Position numbers and translations under genes: made by a program. From Acanthornis magna (Eukaryota > Chordata > Aves > Passeriformes > Acanthizidae), in contig JAWUZG010000052.1 in NCBI GenBank assembly GCA_036785705.1, positions 1,736,001-1,800,000 on the forward strand: a stretch of DNA of 64,000 nt, given 5' to 3'. This document shows, in pieces, positions 37,794 through 49,637 of the stretch; position 1 is the first letter of the stretch, and the number at the start of each line of letters is the position of its first letter. Under the pieces are notes generated by a model. The model did no database searches. It was not told the DNA's origin and saw only the letters and a program-made list of their open reading frames with translations.

Positions 37794-38289
37794 AAATGCC
37801 CACCAAGACATAAGCTGTCCCTTGATGAGCCTACATTGTCCAGTACAGAGGACAGTTCCACGTCCTTCTGGGTGTGTAAAACTAAGGCCAAAGTCTACAC
37901 AGCAAATACGCTAAATTACTTTCTTCTGTGTGGTGACTACTATGGTGTATCAGTAGCGAGTAATTCAGATTATTGCTACTCAAGACATCTAGATCCCAAC
38001 TCATTCTATCCCCTGAACGAAGAAAAGAAACCATGTCACACTATAAGCTCTCTGATCTCATTGCAGAGAGAAGTTTAAATGATTTTAAATGACTTCTTGA
38101 TTTGTGAGCAAGAATTACCATATTCCTGTTTAAGCTATAAAAGTTTTAAAAAAAAACAAACCCAAAACTAAACTAAACACCTAGCCACACAGCTCTTTAA
38201 AGTTGTTTCATATGGGTCACCTTTAACTCTAAAAAATTCAACTGATTTGGGAAAATATTGAACTCAATAAATATTAGACTCAAATATTA
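37794..38289. other. unique DNA, no gene seen
   Basis: No repeat is recognised. The plus frame at 37761-38078 starts inside the LTR and runs into unique DNA, so it is unlikely to be a gene. Confidence 0.55.
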
Positions 38290-38660
38290 CAGAACCATAG
38301 AATGATCTGGGGTGGAAGGGACATTAAAGGTCATCTCGTTCCAATGCCACTGCCATGTGCAGGGACACCTTCCACTAGACCCAGGATGCTCAATGCCCCA
38401 TCCAACCCGTCCTTGAACACTTTCAGGGATGGGGCACCCGCAGCTTCACTGGGCAGCCTTTGCCAGTGCCTCACCACCCTCCCAGCAAATCCTCCTTAAG
38501 CTTAAAACCATTATCCCTTTTTCTGTCACTCCACGCCCAAGTCAAAGGACCCTCTCCAGCTCTCTTGCAGCCCCTTCATGTACTGGAATGTGGTATAAGG
38601 TCTCTGTGGAGTCTTCTTTTCTCCAGGCTGAACAGCCTCAACTCTCTCAGCCTGTCTATA
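38290..38660 (-). mobile_element. CR1 LINE fragment, long 3' segment
   Basis: From the 3' tail 'cagaaccatagaatgatctg' it runs through 'accttccactagacccagga', 'catccaacccgtccttgaac', 'cagcttcactgggcagcctt', 'tgcctcaccaccctcccagc', 'gcagccccttcatgtactgg' and 'ttctccaggctgaacagcct', ending near 'ctctcagcctgtctatata'. This is the complement of CR1 in the expected order, with little disruption. Confidence 0.95.
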
Positions 38661-41583
38661 TATAATAGACCCCAGTGGTTAAACTAGAGACACACAAGAA
38701 ATCAGTTGCATGCAGTGTCTCAGACACAGGCACAATATTCTCACCTACCTACAAACAACAATTAAAATGCCCAGACACGTGAAGAAATATTTTTTCTTAA
38801 TCCTATTAAAATTCACCCATTACTAGGAACGCGTTCTGTTAAATGCATGATTTGCCCTAAGTGTTATGCTATTGCATTTTACCTAGAATACTTAATTGTT
38901 TCCCAAGAATAGCAAATGGTTAACAGTTCTGCAAACAGGAGCTGGGGAGCTGGTTCCTGTAAATTTCACTGCAGTTCACTGCCCACATTTACACAAAGTG
39001 AAAAACTGACTTTGAGAAAAAAAAAGAGAAAAAAGGAAAATACAAAATACACGCACAGGAGAACCAGATAAGATTTATACAGCCTAAAAGGCAAATGTGG
39101 AACTACTACTTCTACAAAGAAGAACTTGTATGCTGCAAGAGAGTGCAAAGTACCTCAGAGGTGTCAAAATACGCAAGTAGAGAGATACAGCTTCTTCAGG
39201 TTAATGGTCTGATAATATCACTGCTGAGACCTGGAAAGCCATTGCCTCAACATCCATTTCTGGCAATGTTCATATAAACTCCACAGGGGTGGGGCTAGGG
39301 GCAAATTCTGGGGCTTCGCCTGCCAGGCTGATGAAAGAAGGAAAATCTATTTCAGTGCTTAAAAGACAGAGCGACTTTTGGTGCAGAAGGTCAGACAGAT
39401 ACACAGGCAAGTTGCTGTATAGGAGTAGTCTCAAAAAGGACTACTGAAATGAAAAGCAGATAAGGGCCGGGAACAAGATCCTACAGTCTATTAATGCCCT
39501 GGGATAGTGTAAAAGAGACACATGGGAACTCAGACATAAGGAAAGTGCGGTTTTTTGCAGTGTTGACAACAAATATGTTTGTTTTATGGTAGGTAAAAAA
39601 CCCCTTGGAACAAAAAGCTCTTGCAGGCTGATATGGGAAGAAAAGCCTGTTTGTGGTGAATACAATGGGGAATTTGTTCATGTCAATGCAGACAAAACCA
39701 TCACTTGAAAGCTGAAGTCATTGTTTTGACCCTGTTCAGTTCATGTTATCGAGTCAACCCAACTGGGCATTTAATCCCCCCAGGACTAAGGAAATCCATC
39801 TCACTCCCTTCTTGTGAAAAACAAAACACTGACTGCTCCGGGTGTATTTCCAGCAGACATAGGCCCAGCAGGTGCTGGATGTGTGCAGCATCCTGCTCAT
39901 GGCTGACTACATTTTGCAAGTGTTGCCATGAGTCTGCATTAGAAAGCTGCTCCACACACTGTCCTACACCAGTGTTTTTTTAATTTCAGACTAAATCCCT
40001 AGCTAGAAATGGAATATAGAAGTTCTTCTCTAACATAATTTAGGATGCAGTCATTTCTATAGAGCTTTCTGAGGCAAAAAACCTTTCAGGTCATAAGGCA
40101 CAATGAAACACCAAGACCGTGAAGCAAAATTAATCAAAAATTACCATCTTGAGAAAGAAGAAAAATGAGCACTCTATTCTGATTCTCAGTAAACAACTTG
40201 CCTCTATGAAACTTTCAGGTGATCATTCTGGGAAGATTACAAAGATGGGCCCTTAACCTGGTGAGGCCCCAAACCAGCACAGAGATCAACAGCAAAAGCA
40301 TGAGAAACATCTGGCTGAAATCACTTCTTTGGTTGACAATTACATGCAGGATGTAGTCTGCTGTTGAAGCTGGGCTTTTCTGGGTTTCAAGAACTGGAAA
40401 GACATTCTGGATTGAGAGTTAAAAATTTGGAGTTAAACAATTCTCTGGGTTAAATAATTTAGGCTTCTAGAAGGAAAGGTCAGCTTCCAAGTGTTATTTT
40501 AAAATTAATAGAACAGTATAGAGGTATTCAAAAAGTGGCAGAAGCAATAACCCCATCCAGATACCTCATGTTTTTTAACCATTGCAGCAAAGGAATTCAT
40601 GTATTTCAAGGATAGAAAGGACTTGATCTCCCAATAACGAACTGGAGATCCTACCTATCCAGCAGATCTAGTTCTAAATCTGATAGTATCCTACATACAA
40701 GATCTTTGCACATTGCACCCAGTCCACATGGCTACTGTATGGTACTTTGTCAATGGGCAGCCCAGAGGTCATATTCAACCCCCATGAAATAACATCATGT
40801 CCAAACAGTCCTTCCAGTCTGGTCTGTAGAAGCTCTCCCCTGTAATAATAAGGTGCTGAGCATTGCATCAAATATTTCTGGAAGGGCAGATCTGCCACAA
40901 CCTTGCATCACCATGGGACTCCTCTGCCTGGAGGAATAACTACCCTAAGTATTTATTATCATGTGGTCATCATTCTTAATGAACCATCCAGAAGAAGATG
41001 TGAGTCAAAGACAGGATGAAAAGTAATTTATATTGGTTTCAGGGCAGCAGAGGAACAGAAGCCCTGGCAAGCAGGAGGTCAGAACATGGATACATGGTTC
41101 TATGGGTGCATGGGTGATGGGCTCAGAATGAAAAATTAAAGATGTAATGTAGCTGTGCAAGAACAGGGAGGTAGAAGAATAAACTTCCAGAGGAAGACAG
41201 CTGCTGAATGAAGTAATCTCAGAAGGTGTACTAGTGGCAGCATTTGGGAAATAAAAAGTGGTAGTAGAGCCTCTGAATTTACGTGGTGGGAAATTGAGAG
41301 ACAGATGTAGGGGCAGAAATAGGAGTGAGGAGGAGAGAGGAAGAAAACAGAGCCCTTGAAGAAGAAAAGGTGTGGGAATAAATTTTAAGCAAATGTGCAA
41401 ACAGTAATGGATAATAATAGCACTAAGATGTTATGCAACAGCTTCTGTGTTTGCCAAGGGAACAACAAACTTCAGGCTCAGTAAAAGAAGATGAGCAAGT
41501 TTATGACAGGAAAGTTTGCATACAAAGTAACAGTAGGTTTTTTTCATTCAGCAGAGGCTAGATTTACATCCCATACAGAGCTA
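38661..41583. other. unique DNA with purine-rich stretch, no gene seen
   Basis: No repeat family or exon is recognised. 41005-41400 is purine-rich on the plus strand, which explains the 131-codon serine/leucine-rich minus frame there. An A/G-rich patch lies near 39015-39045. Confidence 0.55.
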
Positions 41584-41840
41584 TCATAGAACAACAGAAT
41601 GGCCGGTATCGGAAGGGATCTTAAAAGATCATTCCATTCCAACGCTCTTGCCATGGGCAGGGACACCGACACCTTCCACTAGGCCAGGTTGCTCAGGTCC
41701 CCATCCAACCTGGCCTTGAACACTGCCAGGGATGGGGCAGTCACAAACCTGTGTCAGTGCCTCACCACCCTCATAGTGGGGAATTCCTTCCCAGTCTCTA
41801 ATCTTCTTTCTGCTTAACGCCATTATTCCTTATCCTATCA
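41584..41840 (-). mobile_element. CR1 LINE fragment with 3' end
   Basis: Starts 'tcatagaacaacagaatggc', continues 'tgccatgggcagggacaccg', 'accttccactaggccaggtt', 'catccaacctggccttgaac', 'gtgcctcaccaccctcatag' and 'ttccttcccagtctctaatc', ending near 'tccttatcctatcagtac'. A small duplication of 'gacacc' is visible at the 'gggacaccgacaccttcc' site. Confidence 0.95.
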
Positions 41841-42910
41841 GTACAAAATAATATGTCTCAAAATAATGCCTGTCTAGGAATACCAGACCATCACGCACTT
41901 TAGGCTGTGAAAACCGTACAAAAAACAAGGCTGGGGGATAAGGGCAGCTTCTGTTTACATCAGTGCTGCCACTCTTCTCACAAGTCCTGAGGAAGGACCA
42001 GAGCTCCGAAAACGCTGCCTGAGGTAGAGTACCTCAAGGACACAGCATTATCCATTCTTGTCTATTTGCCCAGAAACACACTCATCTTTCATAATCAGCA
42101 AGACAGCAGCAAAACTGTCTGGCATAGCACCACATTTTCATTTTTCTCCATTTAATTGTGCTCTGTCCCATGGCACGGATCAACAAGCAAACAACATGCG
42201 AAAAAGAAACCAAGAGCTCGTCAGCAGGTCTGACTGGGGAGATTTACTTCTTGAGAGCTGGGCACAGAGCCAGATCCACCTGATGGTAGGACTTGCTAAG
42301 CGACATGAAGGAAGTGCTGGGTTTTGTAAACAGTTCCAAGAGAAGAGGCCAGAAAACCAAAATCTGAAACAAATAATCTTTCAATTTCACATTACTGGAC
42401 ATAAAAATCCACTGGAGAAACTGACTCAACTCTGAGCCGGCATTGCACAACACTTCATCCCCCACCAGAGCCTCCACAGCCAGAGATTTACAAGACCAGA
42501 GCAAGGCCAGGTTTCATATTTTTCCAACCTGGCACAGGAATCCCGTGGCTTAACTGAAATGACTCTTCTGACACATCATTTCTTAACCCTCACTCATTCC
42601 TGCCCTCCATCCCTCCCAGAATCTCTTCTCCCCGCCCCCCGCCCCGCCAAATCAGAGTGCTCCCTTGAATAGCTCAACATTTCAATCCAGTCTTAACCCG
42701 ATTTCCCAAAAGGTGCGGAGTCCCTTTTTCCCTCTCTCCCTGGGCACGTACTATCTCTACAACAGAGACTGAACCTGTTTTCCTGAATGCGGGCTTTTTT
42801 TTCTTGCGGTTGCTTGGCCATTCTCTTATTGAGGCGTGGACTTCTCACGCTGCAAAAGAACTGTTGAAGAGTGACTCGTTTCACCGTGGGCTGGCTACTT
42901 TGATAAGATC
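41841..42910. other. unique DNA, C-rich patch with GC boxes, no gene seen
   Basis: Ends in a more GC-rich part. 'ccccgccccccgccccgcc' at about 42631-42649 is a cluster of GC boxes (Sp1-type sites) just upstream of the CpG-rich LTR-like block. Overlapping open frames at 42058-42504 on both strands show no domain. If the LTR-like block starts earlier than 42911, part of this stretch belongs to it. Confidence 0.45.
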
Positions 42911-43422
42911 TGTGAAGGCTCGTTGCGATAATGGGCCGTGATGGCCCATGGATGATGGGCCAGGGCCGTCCCTAACGGAGGCCTGGGTGTGTCACCGAGC
43001 GCAAGTGGACTCGATGCCCACCTGGTGCACGTGCGGTTGCCATGGTGCCCAGGCCGCAGTGAAACTGCCGAGTCACTGCCGTAAAGCACCGGTAGGAGTC
43101 AGCGTGAGGAGCCGTAAAGGAGTCAGGAGCGCGCGGGGGTCGCCACAGAGCTCTACCCCTGACAGGTGGAAAGGAGAGGCGTCATCGCGGGACGCCACAA
43201 GTTCTTGGTGGCGATTACCTTTCTTGCATACTGTAATTCTTCGCTTTTTCCTACTTTTCTGTTTTCCTCCTTGCTCCTTGATAGCGAATAAAATGAATTG
43301 ATTACCAACATTTGACCTCGTGTGTGTGTAATCGCCCTGGGTATTCGAATCCATCCTCCCCCACCCTCCCTCTGCGTTCGCATCTTAGGACACATTTCTG
43401 GATTGGGACACACACGTCTGCA
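42911..43422 (+). mobile_element. probable solo LTR (CpG-rich), boundaries uncertain
   Basis: A block unlike its surroundings: about 26 CpG dinucleotides by eye between 42895 and 43215 in an otherwise CpG-poor window. Then come a pyrimidine-rich stretch, AATAAA at 43287-43292, and a GT-rich element (tgtgtgtgt) at about 43320. CpG-rich U3, poly(A) signal, GT-rich downstream element and a C-rich U5-like segment form a typical ERV LTR layout. The proposed edges are TGTGAAGG (42911) and GTCTGCA (43422), flanked by agatc / agatg, a one-mismatch 5-bp repeat. An alternative with a tttct repeat would span about 42804-43394. No TATA box, primer-binding site or internal viral sequence is seen. A CpG-island promoter of an unseen gene is the main alternative. 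Confidence 0.5.
43287..43292 (+). promoter_or_regulatory. poly(A) signal AATAAA in LTR-like block
   Basis: AATAAA is followed about 30 bases later by a GT-rich run, the usual arrangement of a functional cleavage/polyadenylation site. Confidence 0.55.
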
Positions 43423-43826
43423 AGATGCGAGAAAAAATTGTGCTCGGTGGTTAAACTCATTCCTTTTTCAAGACAGCAAGAAGGAGAGAGAAAGGTGTGT
43501 CCCTTGTCTTGGATTTCTCCAAAAGCCGTGGTAATCCTCCAGCAAAACCCTGTGACAACAGATACGACTCTGCCCCAGGAAGACTCAAGGGACTGGAGCA
43601 CAGTGCCAATCCCATTTACAAGAGGCAATGGAGGCAAACAGGAGCAATAGCAAGGTTAGTTCATGGATACATCATCCATGTAGATCCATGAGATAGAAAC
43701 CATAAGACCACAGCTAAGTAATACCCAGCTTACCTATTGTACTTGTCCTCCATGAATTTCAGGGACTTTTAAAAGGTTTTAAGTATGGTTGGCAGCATAT
43801 TAAATACTGACTGGATGGTTCATGCT
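43423..43826. other. unique DNA beyond LTR-like block
   Basis: No repeat or exon is recognised. Open frames here overlap the edge of the LTR-like block in several phases. Confidence 0.5.
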
Positions 43827-43905
43827 CAACTGAAGTGACTTCACCAAGACCATGCAGGAGTGGCAAAACCCGGAATAGACAACACGAAGAAGAACCTCCC
43901 ACTCA
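43827..43905 (-). repeat. MIR/core-SINE relic, reverse orientation
   Basis: 'caactgaagtgacttcacca' then 'agaccatgcaggagtggcaa' then 'aacccggaatagacaaca' follows the complement of MIR: 'gttaagtgacttgcccaagg', 'tcacacaggaagtggcagaa', 'ccgggaatagaaccc'. The block order and spacing fit without large gaps. Flanking parts are too diverged to extend. Confidence 0.6.
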
Positions 43906-45373
43906 AGAATCACATCACCTCATTGACATCAACAACTGCGTGTTTTTGTAATGCTGTTGTTCGCCACATACCTGTGAGACCTGTGAGGTCCTCTTGCTCA
44001 TTCCACAACACATACAGTGTTGTCTAAAGACATGGGATACAACGCAATGAGACATCATTGTTTATTCCACTAGATTTGGATGGGGCAATCATTCCTCAGG
44101 TTGAGAGTGGAGAATGAAGAATGAGGAAGATGTGCCCCCTCACTTAAGAAGCTGGAGTAAGAAGAAAGCAAACTGGAGGTTTTGAAAAAGCACAGACATA
44201 GCAAATCCCATCTACTGTTCTCCAGTTTTACTCAACTGCCAACTGACTCTACTATATGTGTCTTGCTGGTGTTACTCCTTCTGTGAAGAGTTTTATCCTA
44301 TCTGCCCTTCACCCTAGATTCCTGTATTGTACTCATTTGAGGTCTAAACTCAAAATTTGCCCAGAAACTTCATCTGAACCTGAAGTCTAATGATCACATT
44401 TTTTTGCAATATTTTATGTATAAATCAGTGCTCCATAGGCAGGTTTTGATGCATATTTCATGTTGCTTAGAATTATGGTCTGTGCCACAATGACAAACAA
44501 GATCTCTTGCCTAATTTTAGTATTGCTCAAAAGTTTTGATCTGCTGATAACTTGTAGATTTTTGTATTGTAAGGCAGGGCACTCTCATATGAGCAAGTCT
44601 CAATTTTTGCAAAAAATTATTTTTTCCATGCAACAAGTGCTTGCTATCCATCAGGGTGTACTTCAGGATCTGCCAGTGTATTTAGACATACTCTGTTGTT
44701 TGGCACAGTAGGGGATGAAAACACTATTTCAGGATTGTTGACACTTTGTCAATGTAAGTGATTTCAGAAGGTAGCTTTGTTCTGTATTTTTGATAGACTA
44801 AAGACAAGAATTTTTAAAAAAATGAACAGCAAGAGACACATGGTGAATGGGGAGTTGATAACTGTGAAAAAAAGCAGCATCAGCAAGTATCTGGGTCCCC
44901 AGCTTTCTAGGGACTTCTGCTATGAAAACTGGCTTCTTGCCTCTTCCCTTCAACTTTTTCTTCTAAAGAGTGATAAAATTGTGCTACTAACTCCTGGTGC
45001 AAGGAGGAAGATAGAAGCTCTGTCCAGACGAGATGGCAGTGCTGCAGCAGATGTCTGTCTGATGCCCTTGTGAAGGAGTAGCCTAGCAGAAAAATTCCAT
45101 GTGATTTTACCCTGCTATAAAAACACAGCAAAGATGACTCCATCCATTTTGCAACTTTATCATTGCAAGACTTGATTCTGTGAAACTCCAAGAAAACAAT
45201 GTTTGATAAATAAAGTATTTGTATAATAGCAGGGATGCTGTGAGGAATACACAGTACTTAATGCCTTGGTTCACATGGATTGAGTAAGGAACAAAAGGTG
45301 AAGCAAGAAATTGAAAGCCTGTCCTATGTAATTTTTGGTCCTTCCGATGGAGACTTTTTTAGATCATAAATAA
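43906..45373. other. unique DNA, no gene seen
   Basis: No repeat family or exon is recognised. The two opposite-strand frames of 94-98 codons at 44777-45191 overlap and show no motif. Confidence 0.55.
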
Positions 45374-45860
45374 GCAATGGTTTGGGTTGATAGGGACATT
45401 AAAGATCATCTAGTTTCAACCTCTCCACCATGGACAGGAATACCTTTTAGATCAGGTATCCCACTCCAGCCTGGCCTTGAACACTTCTAAGGACAGGGTA
45501 TCCACAGCTTCTCTAGGTCAGTATCTCACCACCCTCAGAGTAAATAATTTCTTCCTAATCCCTAATCTAAACCTGCTGTCTTTCAGGTTAAAGCCATCTC
45601 TCCTTGTCCTATCCCTACATGCCCTTGTCCAAAGTTCCCCTCCAGCTCCCTTGAACCCCTTCAGGCACTGGTAGGTGCTCTAAGGTCTCCTTGGAGTCTT
45701 CTCTTCTCCAGGCTGAACAACCCCAATTCTCTCAACCTGTCTTCACAGAAGAGTTGCTCCAACCCTCTGCTCATCTTTGTGGCCACTTTTGAATCTGCTT
45801 TAAGAGGTCCATGTCCTTCTTGTGCTGAGGACTCCAGACCTGGATGCTGTACTCCAGGTG
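45374..45860 (-). mobile_element. CR1 LINE fragment, longest copy in the window
   Basis: Runs without major gaps from 'gcaatggtttgggttgatag' and 'acattaaagatcatctagtt' through 'cactccagcctggccttgaa', 'cacagcttctctaggtcagt', 'ttcttcctaatccctaatct', 'agtcttctcttctccaggct', 'ctgctcatctttgtggccac' and 'tgtccttcttgtgctgagga', to 'tggatgctgtactccaggtg'. About 487 bp, ending abruptly at a 5' truncation point. The ATTCTATG tail itself is lost. Confidence 0.95.
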
Positions 45861-47289
45861 AAAATAAACATTTAGTTGTCCTGTTTTCATGTTAGACTTG
45901 GCAGTTACAGGTGACCTAAGTAAGTTCTCCCTGTATTGTCACTTGGTAGGAGAATTTCTCATTCTGTCCCCAGGTTTCTCATGTAATGAGGTAGGATTCT
46001 GTCAAGAAACTTGCTGAGTTTCACCCATAGGGTGAAGGCACTGCAGAGGTACACGATACATTTATAGCCAGCAACATCTGAAAGAGGTTCCAGGCAGGGT
46101 TGTGCAGGTACAAGATGACAGTCATCATAACCAGGGTATGATCAGTCAGTTCCCCATCCCACTTAATATTTTCCAGCTGATGGCTCCATGGGTTGTCATT
46201 TTAAAAACAAGTGGAAGACCCTTATCAAACTAGTCTTTTGTGCCCTGCTCTTAAGAGGTACAAACATGCCTAGAAAAATCTACAGACCTGCAGAAAGCAA
46301 TTTAGCCCTGATGCTCTGATATTAAACTTGAAGGCTTATATTAAAAGCACTTCTTTAGTCTGAGGTGAATGGGTGGTCAAGTAAGGTCAAATGGTGCCTG
46401 CTTGACTTATGTCAAAAAGTTATTCTGTTAATTTTTTTGGTTGATCCTGATTCTTTCCCTGCAAATGACAGAAGTATTATTAATGCTAATTATCCTAGGC
46501 CAAGTAATGGGATCATTGCGGAAGGAACAGCTTTGATGTGCGCAAGTAACATCTAATATGTGGTGTAATAGTGCTCTGCTACGACTCAATAAAAACGTAC
46601 TTCCAGTGGTTAAATACAGGAACTGGAACCTCAGTCCCATTAAGTTAATGGCAGAACTCCCAGTAACTAGAATGGGATGAGCAGGGTTCACTTTTATAAA
46701 AAATCCACTAATTTCACCATTTTTTACATTTGAGTAAGCCAAAGGAAATGTCAGTGTGCCACTGCCAAAGACCTTATTTACTCTTTTCTACAATTCTTGT
46801 CTTCTCTGTCCTCAATTTTAAAAATCACATCTCTGTCTCTCTCACTCCATCTTACCATCATTGAGCCATGCTGCTCAACAGACATGTACCGTGTTATTTA
46901 AGTGACAGAAACTTTGCTTCAGGTTCTTAATTGGGTCCAAAAAGTTCACCTACTTCTTTAACTTTATACTCTTTTAAATATAATAAATAAATTAAGTTAG
47001 TATTGGCCTAGAATAGGAGCATGGACTCATTCTTTTACATCCATTTAAATAAATCTCTTCATCTTAACCTCAACAATTTAGAGACAGACGCCTTCTCTTT
47101 CTAACCAATCTTGCTGGGATGCCCCTACCATTCCTTATGTACTTTGAACAACCCCTTCACAGGTTAACAGTAAGTCTAATGCATACGGTAGATATTAGGC
47201 TTACTTGACAAACCTACACATCAGCACAGGTGTGGTGGATGTTAAGGTTCCCTAATACTTCAGTCCTATGACACATAGATTTCTTATAG
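45861..47289. other. unique DNA, no gene seen
   Basis: No repeat family or exon is recognised in these 1.4 kb. Confidence 0.55.
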
Positions 47290-47653
47290 CATAGAATCAT
47301 AGAATATTTTGGCTGGAAGGGACCTTAGAGACTATGTAGTTTCAGCCTCCTTGCCCATGGCGAGGGACACCTTCCTGGCCTTGAATACTTCCAGGGAGGA
47401 GGCAGCCACAACTTCTTTGGGCAACCTGTGCCTGTGTCTCACCACCCCAACAGGAAAGAATTTGTTCCTAATATCAAATGTCATCCTGCCCTCTGTCGGT
47501 TTGTAGCCTTTCTCTCACTTCATGCCCTTGTTCAGAAGTCCTCTCCAGCTCTCTTGCAGCCCCTTTAGGTACTGGATGATAATCCAGGTCTTCCTGGAGC
47601 CTTTTCTTCTTCAGGCTGAACAAGCCCAACTCTCTCAACCTGTTTTCATATCC
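47290..47653 (-). mobile_element. CR1 LINE fragment with intact 3' tail
   Basis: Opens with 'catagaatcatagaatattt', a well kept tail, then 'ggctggaagggaccttagag'. It continues 'cgagggacaccttcctggcc', missing the 'cactagaccaggttgctc' part (an internal deletion). Next come 'cttctttgggcaacctgtgc', 'gtctcaccaccccaacagga', 'gcagcccctttaggtactgg' and 'cttcttcaggctgaacaagc', ending 'ctctctcaacctgttttcat'. Confidence 0.95.
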
Positions 47654-49410
47654 ACCAGGTATGACCAGCAGTTCTGAAATGGGTGGGGTGGATTGAGTTT
47701 CCATGTTATGTGCAGGCCATCTGCACAGACTAAAAATACCCCAGAGAGAAAGTTCAGCCTTGAGCAAACTTTCACATTAGTCAGCAGAGCTCTAAACAGA
47801 GCCACATCTTTTGCTCTCTATTCTATAAAGCTTGCCTGAGACTTTCTGTTGCATAGAGCATAAATAATGTTGTGCTTCTATTCCCTGTCTGCATTGATCC
47901 ACACTGGCCTTTACAACTTCATCTTGGGTGACCCTGCCATCAAAGGTAAGACCTCTCTGTAGAAGAGCTGAGGACCCAGAGCATAAAGCAAAGTTTACTA
48001 TGTTGTGACTGTCACTGTGATCTGCCTGAGTGCCCTTGGTGAATTACTCCCAGCCCAGGAAAGGTTTTCTTACCTGAGACGTCCCAACAGAACTGGAATC
48101 ACTTCACACAAAATTCTTTTAATCTTTCTTCCTACATCAATTCCTCCAAATCCTTTATCTTGCCTGAAAGGAGATTATTGTCTTGCGAAAAAAAAATTAA
48201 AAAGGGCACTTCATCTAGTATATCTTAATTGCTATAACATTTAAAGAAGATACATGATTCCCTTAATTCAAAAGGCTAATGAATCAATTTTAATTTTTAA
48301 TCATACAAAAATCTCGTGTCCTATGGTGGTAAGCAGCCTAAGAAAACCAGGAGGAGTTGGTAGGCATATGCTCTTTCTGTAGCGTGAAAAAAATGCATCA
48401 GCGTGCTGCTGGCTCCTGACTGCACATGCCAGTCTTAACTTTGGAGAAGCAATCACTTTCTCCTCGACTCATTCCTCTCTCTTTGTCCTTTGATTGCAGA
48501 TTCGAGATGGGTTTGGTAGCCAGTAATTACTTTTATAACTAGAACTCACTTTCAATGCATCAGGTTAATGTTAATGGCATTCTGTACAGACACTCATAAT
48601 CTTCTCTAACTTCTCTCCCATGCCAATGTAATTGTATTTCCTTAATACTAACCAAACAGTGATCTCTTATCTTCTTTTCTTTTTGTTTTGACAGTGGATA
48701 TGTGGGAAGGAACAATTTACATTTTTCCAGGCTCTCTAGCTCTCCTTCACTATGTTTATTAAATCTGTATCTGTTACTTTTATATCTTGGTGCCAATGGA
48801 TTTTTCTTCTAATTTCAGCAATCTGATTTCAGTTTATTTAAATGCTGATTTATGTTTATGCTATCCCCTGGTATCAATTTCATTCCAACTAGATCCCAGT
48901 GTAACTTGATTACTTGTAGTCTTGTCATTCCAAACTAATGCTAATTAAAACAGTTTTATTACTGGAAGGTATTAAAGATTAACCCCTCCACTGTTCTATA
49001 GGAAAGAAAGTAAAGTGAAGGTGAGGAAATAGATGGTTTACAAAACCAGAGAAAACAGTGCATAGAAATGCCCACTACATCTGTTTTGTTTGATCACACA
49101 GTCTGCTGGAGTTGCCCTAAGTTCACAGCCTGGCTGTACTGCCTGGTCTCACCTTCTCTCTGTCCTCCTTCTCCTCATCACACATCCCACTCTTTGCCAT
49201 TCTCTCAAATCACACACTTGTCCACATTCAAGAGAAACAGCATTTTAATCCAGTCATCTTCCCTGTACGCTTAGCATGGATGGAGATCTCTGTCAATACA
49301 TTGTTCACTGCTGTTCCATTGTGTCCTGCAGAAGAAGATGGAGCTGAAGGACTGACCAGCCTAAGCTTTTAATAGCGAGTGCTTTGCAACCAAAGAGAGG
49401 TCAATGTTAG
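47654..49410. other. unique DNA, no gene seen
   Basis: No repeat family or exon is recognised. The minus frame at 47474-47767 is mostly translated CR1. Confidence 0.55.
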
Positions 49411-49637
49411 GGTGAGTTAAAGTTAGATGTTAGGAAAAGTTTCTTCACCCAAAGAGTAGCTGGGCACTGGAACAGGTGCACCAGGGAAGAGGTTACAACA
49501 CCAAGCCTGGTGTTCAAGAGCTCAGGAAGCATTTGAACAATGCTCTCAGGCACGTGGTGTGATTCTTGGGGCTGTCCTGTGCAGGGCCAGGAGCTGGACT
49601 CAATGATCCCTGGAGTCCATTCCAGGATATTCTATGA
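49411..49637 (+). mobile_element. CR1 LINE fragment with 3' end
   Basis: 'agttagatgttaggaaaagt' leads into 'ttcttcacccaaagagtagc', 'tgggcactggaacaggtgca', 'ccagggaagaggttacaaca', 'agctcaggaagcatttgaac', 'gattcttggggctgtcctgt' and 'aggagctggactcaatgatc', ending 'ccaggatattctatga'. Same 3' type as the copies at 1381 and 16683. A short duplication (ggtgttcaag before agctcagg) is present in the middle. Confidence 0.93.

Noticed and set aside
41005..41400. 131-codon minus-strand open frame rich in Ser/Leu/Phe
   Set aside because: The plus strand here is purine-rich (GGAG/GAAG), which suppresses stops on the minus strand. No domain or start context.
43073..43650. Several 90-117-codon frames on both strands
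   Set aside because: They lie in and beside the CpG-rich LTR-like block, where high GC lowers stop density. No domain is visible.
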